A program made the translations under genes and the position numbers. DNA of 64,000 nucleotides from Hydractinia symbiolongicarpus (lineage: Eukaryota; Cnidaria; Hydrozoa; Anthoathecata; Hydractiniidae), in assembly GCF_029227915.1 (NCBI RefSeq), contig NC_079879.1, forward strand, positions 4,836,001-4,900,000, given 5' to 3'. Below are positions 59,936 through 64,000 of the stretch, piece by piece. Under the pieces are notes generated by a model. The model had not been told where the DNA came from. It was given only the letters and a program-made list of their open reading frames with translations, and made no database searches. Each line of letters begins with the position of its first letter. The first letter of the stretch is position 1.

Positions 59936-60352
59936 CTTATTCCGTGAAATGAACGAGTCATAAAATTAACGCGGTTTTTAAAAATTCGCGTTAATTTAAT
60001 CACCGCTAATTAAATGTAGTGTTAATTTAAAGACCCTCAATTTCATGACTCGTTAATTAAAATACTGTAAATTTGTTGCCTTTTTTATATTATATAAAAG
60101 CCCCAAAAACATAAAAATACAAATTTTTTTTACAAATGTCCTACTATTTTCTCCTCATCGGACAATAGCTCAACGGTGTTCTCTTTCTCAGCGATCTTTT
60201 TTAAAAAAGCTTTCGCATCATCTTCATACTCTGATCCAAGTGGGAAATTAACTTAAAGCACATTTTCTTCCAAAGTTTTTAAATTTTTCACATTGCCTCT
60301 CCAAACAACGAAAATTTTATTTCGATTCACAAATTGCCTTGTAATAGAGAGG
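59936..60352 (-). repeat. Dispersed element with palindromic tail (copy 2)
   Basis: Reverse-oriented relative of 8526-8880. Read on the minus strand it starts CTCTATTACAAGGCAATTTG, then holds a longer coding-like stretch: NKIFVVWRGNVKNLKTLEEN, and after a stop, GSEYEDDAKAFLKKIAEKEN and TVELLSDEEK. It ends in the palindromic tail with ACGAGTCATGAAATT and AAATTAACGCG arms (about 59950-60056). The peptide is unfamiliar. The frame is better kept here than in copy 1. Confidence 0.7.
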
Positions 60353-60577
60353 GCCGCTGTACTACCGTGGATTTGACTGTATGCGTAATTTTTGCTTCGT
60401 GTGATGTCACATATCCTCAAATTCGCGTCTTTCTCTTACATATGGATATGAAAATTTTTTTAACTTTGTCATCAAACCTAAATGGATGTGGCTTGTGCAG
60501 TCAAATTTTCTGGAAAAAAACCTGTGAATAAAGAATGGAAGTTTTATCCCTATTTCCTATTCAATCCAAACACTGAT

Positions 60578-61837
60578 CAGGGGCGGATCTAGGGTTAGGC
60601 AGCCTAGGCATTTGCCTAAGCCTAATTTTGTGACCTAGAAAAAAAAAATTCTATAGATTATAGAATAATCTTTAAAAAAACTGAATATTTTTTATAGATT
60701 ATATTTGGCATCCGCCGATTTCAACTTCATGACAACGCGGCGTTTTATTATCAATATTTGATATTTTACTCAATTAAGAAAACCCGGGGCGATCTTAGGT
60801 GAAACGTCGATTCGCCTAAAACTTCCGCGGGTTTTAAATTTAAATGCCTAAAACGACCACGGGTATGGTTACATGGACAAGTAGATTTTTATTTTTCAAC
60901 ATGGTTTACCTGGGTCAGGTCCATTGGCAGAGGGCACTTCAAATGGCAATTGTAGCAATTGTATGCTACCTAAGCCAAATGAAAATGTTTTGAATCTAAA
61001 AGCCCGTCCAGATATGGAAAGGATTGGAAATGCTGGAGAGAGGTATTTTGGCCACGTGTGCCATGTTGTTGTCTAAAACCAAACCTTCATCCTGCCAAAT
61101 TATTCATTGTTTAAAATTAAGTAATACTTGAAATATTTTAGTTTTTGCTAACTATTCTTAAGTGGTAAACCACCAGATGTACCTAAATGTTTGAAGACTA
61201 AAAGGGTCTTGCCTATTTTTAAAAGTGGCAATAAAACATATCCTACTAATTATCGGCCTATCTCCATTTTGCCGAGTCCTATGAAAATTTTTGAAAATGT
61301 AGTGCATGAGCAAATGTCTCATTTTATTTAGGATTTGTATGTATGTTGCTTTTTATATAACAAACTTCAGAATTGGCCTATAGTTACTAAAACTTTCTTA
61401 AAGATTTTACAGTATTACTTTTCAAACATAGTTGACAGGGGCATGTAAGAGTAAATAATATACAGACATGTTACGTGTTTTGATGTTATTTTCTGATTTT
61501 TAACTCTTTTCTGGCTTAATAAACTGCCTTACTCTTGTGGGAATTAAAATTAATCATTATCATTGGTGCAAAACTACACCAGTAACCCTAATACTAAACT
61601 GTCTTAACTTCATAAAGAGATGATTACTATATATTATCTGCACATGTTTATTATGTGTTGCTATCTGACACTGTAACTGGAAAGCTATACTTTCATACTT
61701 TGTGAAAATTTTAGCTCCTTTTACAGCAAAAATACAAAACGCCCGATTTACCTCGTACAACACCACAACCCTTGAAATTACTTTGCCAAAAAATCTATCG
61801 AATTTTGCCTACAAAAAAAATCCTAGATCCGCCCCTG
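60578..61837. mobile_element. 1.26-kb DNA transposon with CAGGGGCGGATCTAGG ends
   Basis: Perfect 16-bp terminal inverted repeats (CAGGGGCGGATCTAGG at 60578 and its complement ending at 61837) flanked by the direct repeat CTGAT (60573-60577 and 61838-61842). Such ends recall non-autonomous hAT-like elements, though an 8-bp duplication would be expected there. No transposase is seen; a LINE RT fragment sits inside. Confidence 0.75.
61164..61331 (+). pseudogene. LINE reverse-transcriptase fragment
   Basis: 55 codons ending at TAG: PKCLKTKRVLPIFKSGNKTY then NYRPISILPSPMKIFENVVH. The IPIFKSG...NYRPISILP block is the conserved fingers motif of non-LTR retrotransposon reverse transcriptases. Only this short piece remains, within the TIR element 60578-61837. 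Confidence 0.75.
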
Positions 61838-61904
61838 CTGATGGGGAATTGTTTTCTGAAGTTGTGAATGCATCCTGACGATTTTATACATTTACTTTGG
61901 AAGT

Positions 61905-61960
61905 CAACCTTATCCCCAGGGCTCTTCTGTGCCTGTGATAATCCAACGGGACGGCTGTCA
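61905..61960. mobile_element. Half of a palindromic MITE
   Basis: CAACCTTATCCCCAGGGCTC matches the family left end; no right end is present nearby. Confidence 0.4.
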
Positions 61961-62114
61961 CGTGGAAGTCTGAATTTTTATCCAATCCATCGTACAAATA
62001 TTTCTAAATATTGTCCAGTCATTAGTTACGCCCTCGCGTGTAATTTTAGTTCCGCAAAACAATGCACCAGGAAGCGAAATTGAATGATAAACACTGCCAC
62101 CAGTAAAAAATGCA

Positions 62115-62345
62115 TTTGGCTGCGTTAAAAAATATTAAGAGGCGAATTTTGCAATTTCAAAAATCAATTTTGCAACATAAATCCAAATTTCTAAAACTAA
62201 TACTTAACCTTTCTGGTAAATCAACTAATTTCTAAAACAACGCAAAATCAAATAATTTGTAAAATTCGCAAAAAAATAAATATTTAATCTTCAGCGGAAT
62301 TCAGAATATTAAGGTCAGTTTAACAGCCGCAAAATTCTCACTTCT
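62115..62345. other. AT-rich repeat-like spacer
   Basis: Contains GCGAATTTTGCAATTTCAAA, TTTCTAAAACAACGCAAAAT and AAAATTCGCAAAAAAATAAA, similar in style to the TTCGCGAA-type debris at 52.7 kb. No gene. Confidence 0.3.
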
Positions 62346-62416
62346 TTCTCTTTATTGGAGATTCAAAACATTATTGAACAACACTAATAAAGAACCACAA
62401 GTAGTACGTAAAAATA

Positions 62417-62422
62417 TTTATT
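62417..62422 (-). terminator. Poly(A) signal of the nucleophosmin-like gene
   Basis: TTTATT on the plus strand reads AATAAA on the minus strand, about 77 nt past the stop codon at 62499. Confidence 0.5.
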
Positions 62423-62498
62423 TCCCTTTTTTATTATTTACATGCGGAGTAACACGGGAAACATACGACCTGTCACTACTTATCCTAAAAAACCAACA

Positions 62499-63870
62499 TT
62501 ACTTCTTGTTCTTCTGCACGTAATCCCATAATTCCTTTTGAGACTAAAACAGAAAAATGGAAACAATTAAATATGATTCACTTTAATTAAAAGTTGTAGG
62601 TTACCCTACCCTGCTTTATCTCCAAATCAACATTTTATTTTGTTTCTGATTACATTTTTACGTTAATCATCATAAGTCTAGCGCAAACAAGCCATAAATT
62701 AGCTTAAAATTTATGGAAAGGACAACGATAAAAATTATCACAAAATACTGATGATCTACCTTTTGATCTGTAACTTTCATATTATTCTTCATAAAGTTAG
62801 CGAATTTATCAAACTTTTTCGGTAAATTTGGCGACTAAAACATAAAAAAATATATAAAATAAAACAGCACAATAAAATATTTTGTTTGCTATAAGCAAAC
62901 AAAAAACAATTTGACTTAAGACTCAAAAATAAGCTCATTTCTGCAACAAGCATTAAAAAATACCACAGAATACAACTTAACCGCTATAAAGCACAAATGT
63001 TATGCCATAGTTTGCCGCTTTGTAAACTAAGACACTTATATTGTGTTAATTTTTCATTGAAGTGAATAACAAAACTTATTGAGAATACAGTTTTCCTAAC
63101 GCAATCTGTGTTAGCGTAGACTATAGGTTAGATTATGCGAAGAAATGATAACAGACAGGTTAACTTTTTAATCAGAATTACCTTTAATAAAAATGCTTTT
63201 AATTCTTCAGGAGTCTACAAAGAAAAGAAACTTGGTTAAGGGCATGTTATTGATAGTGAGATAGTGAGGCGAGATGATAAATTTTATAAAGAGAAGAGCA
63301 ATCCAGTACATATGCTAAAACTTAAGTGTCACGTGTTACCGTTTAAACAAAAAGTCTATTCCACACAAACAATCAGCAAAAATACTTTTTTAATTTTACA
63401 GAAGTTTACAAAAACATACACATTGATTAAAATTAATTTACAAATTAGGAAGTGCCTCTGCTTAAATTTCCTGATTTTCTTAATGTCACAATATTTTCCC
63501 TAATGCACTCTCCTATTCCCTGAATAAATAAGAAAATGAAAATAAGTTTAACTACAAAAAATGCATCATGGATAAACCCTCTTTTCACCGTCCCTGTATC
63601 TAAGGGCTTCTTTTATGCAAAAACAAGAGTTATACCTTTTTAGCTGGTGTTTTAACATTCTCCTACAAAACAAAGACTAGTTTAAGATCACAGCTAAACC
63701 TTAAAAAAATCAGTATAAAATAATGCAATAGATACCTTTTTCCCCTGTTCTTTTGACGGAGTTTTCTGTTCTTTTTTAGCTTTTGCAGGAGTTGCATCTT
63801 TACTGTGTCCATTTATCTTTTTATTTGTTTTCTTTGCAGGTTTTTCTTCTTCCTCTTCATCCTCACTATC
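62499..63870 (-). CDS. NPM1: Nucleophosmin-like protein, 3' exons (5' part beyond window)
   Basis: Five phase-0 exons (63870-63736, 63662-63636, 63214-63182, 62834-62760, 62543-62499) encode the last 104 residues. Order: an acidic tract DSEDEEEEEKPAKK, a Lys-rich linker with repeated TPA/TPS-K motifs (NGHSKDATPAKAKK, ENVKTPAKK), then TPEELKAFLLKSPNLPKKFD-KFANFMKNNMKVTDQK and the end QKELWDYVQKNKK. The last block matches the small three-helix C-terminal domain of nucleophosmin (nucleic-acid binding, nucleolar targeting), including the TDQ...LW motif. The core oligomerisation domain lies past the right edge. All introns being phase 0 makes exon skipping frame-neutral. The role inferred from the family is histone and ribosome-assembly chaperone in the nucleolus. 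Confidence 0.85.
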
Positions 63871-64000
63871 CTGAAACAAAATAAGAAAAAACAAAATCAA
63901 TATCGCTTGCATATATTATATCGAGGATTATGTTTGCAATAAACAAAAGATTGTACAAATTAGGCAAAATAATTTACAAGTTATACCAACTTTCTTGGTA

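Overview
The window is eukaryotic, AT-rich and intron-bearing, with GT-AG introns and roughly one protein gene per 8-9 kb. Gene families (two secreted FGFs, CPSF3, TTC33, SLC17 and amino-acid transporters, a nucleophosmin-like gene) mark it as a metazoan. The repeat flora (palindromic elements with CCTCGTTCCCAGG-type ends, Mutator-like and P-like transposase remnants, a tRNA-derived SINE) and compact genes suggest a cnidarian, perhaps a hydrozoan or other medusozoan. The species cannot be fixed from sequence alone.

Layout. 1-13 kb is mostly repeat: a recent 2.67-kb tandem duplication (2581-7910), a GC-rich 54-bp doublet, a palindromic dispersed element (8.5 kb) and a broken Mutator-like transposase-domain gene (9.7-10.5 kb). 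A possible tiny two-exon gene lies at 13.0-13.3 kb (minus). FGF gene A runs 18.7-24.7 kb (plus); a candidate upstream TATA box and first exon lie at 15.4-15.6 kb, and an intact second terminal exon at 24.9-25.1 kb. A 1.2-kb terminal-inverted-repeat element at 26.0-27.2 kb carries a P-like transposase fragment and an opposed C2H2-like ORF. A ~170-bp tandem repeat and a ~34-copy 24-bp minisatellite occupy 29.6-30.8 kb. FGF gene B is at 37.1-38.5 kb (plus).

From 41 kb the window is denser: an AAAP-type amino-acid transporter (plus, 41.1-43.3) convergent with CPSF3 (minus, 43.9-46.6); TTC33 (plus, 49.6-52.7) convergent with an SLC17/sialin-like transporter (minus, 53.9-59.4); a 1.26-kb TIR element with an internal LINE reverse-transcriptase fragment (60.6-61.8); and the 3' exons of a nucleophosmin-like gene (minus, 62.5-63.9) that continues past the right edge.

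The housekeeping genes are unrelated neighbours: mRNA 3'-end processing, a TPR protein, solute transport and a nucleolar chaperone. The coherent theme is the FGF pair. A and B share intron phases and exon lengths, both lack the usual core FGF cysteine, and gene A is followed by a terminal exon more like gene B's. This suggests local exon and gene duplication producing FGF isoform diversity. All gene models were assembled by eye from splice signals and reading frames; no searches were run.
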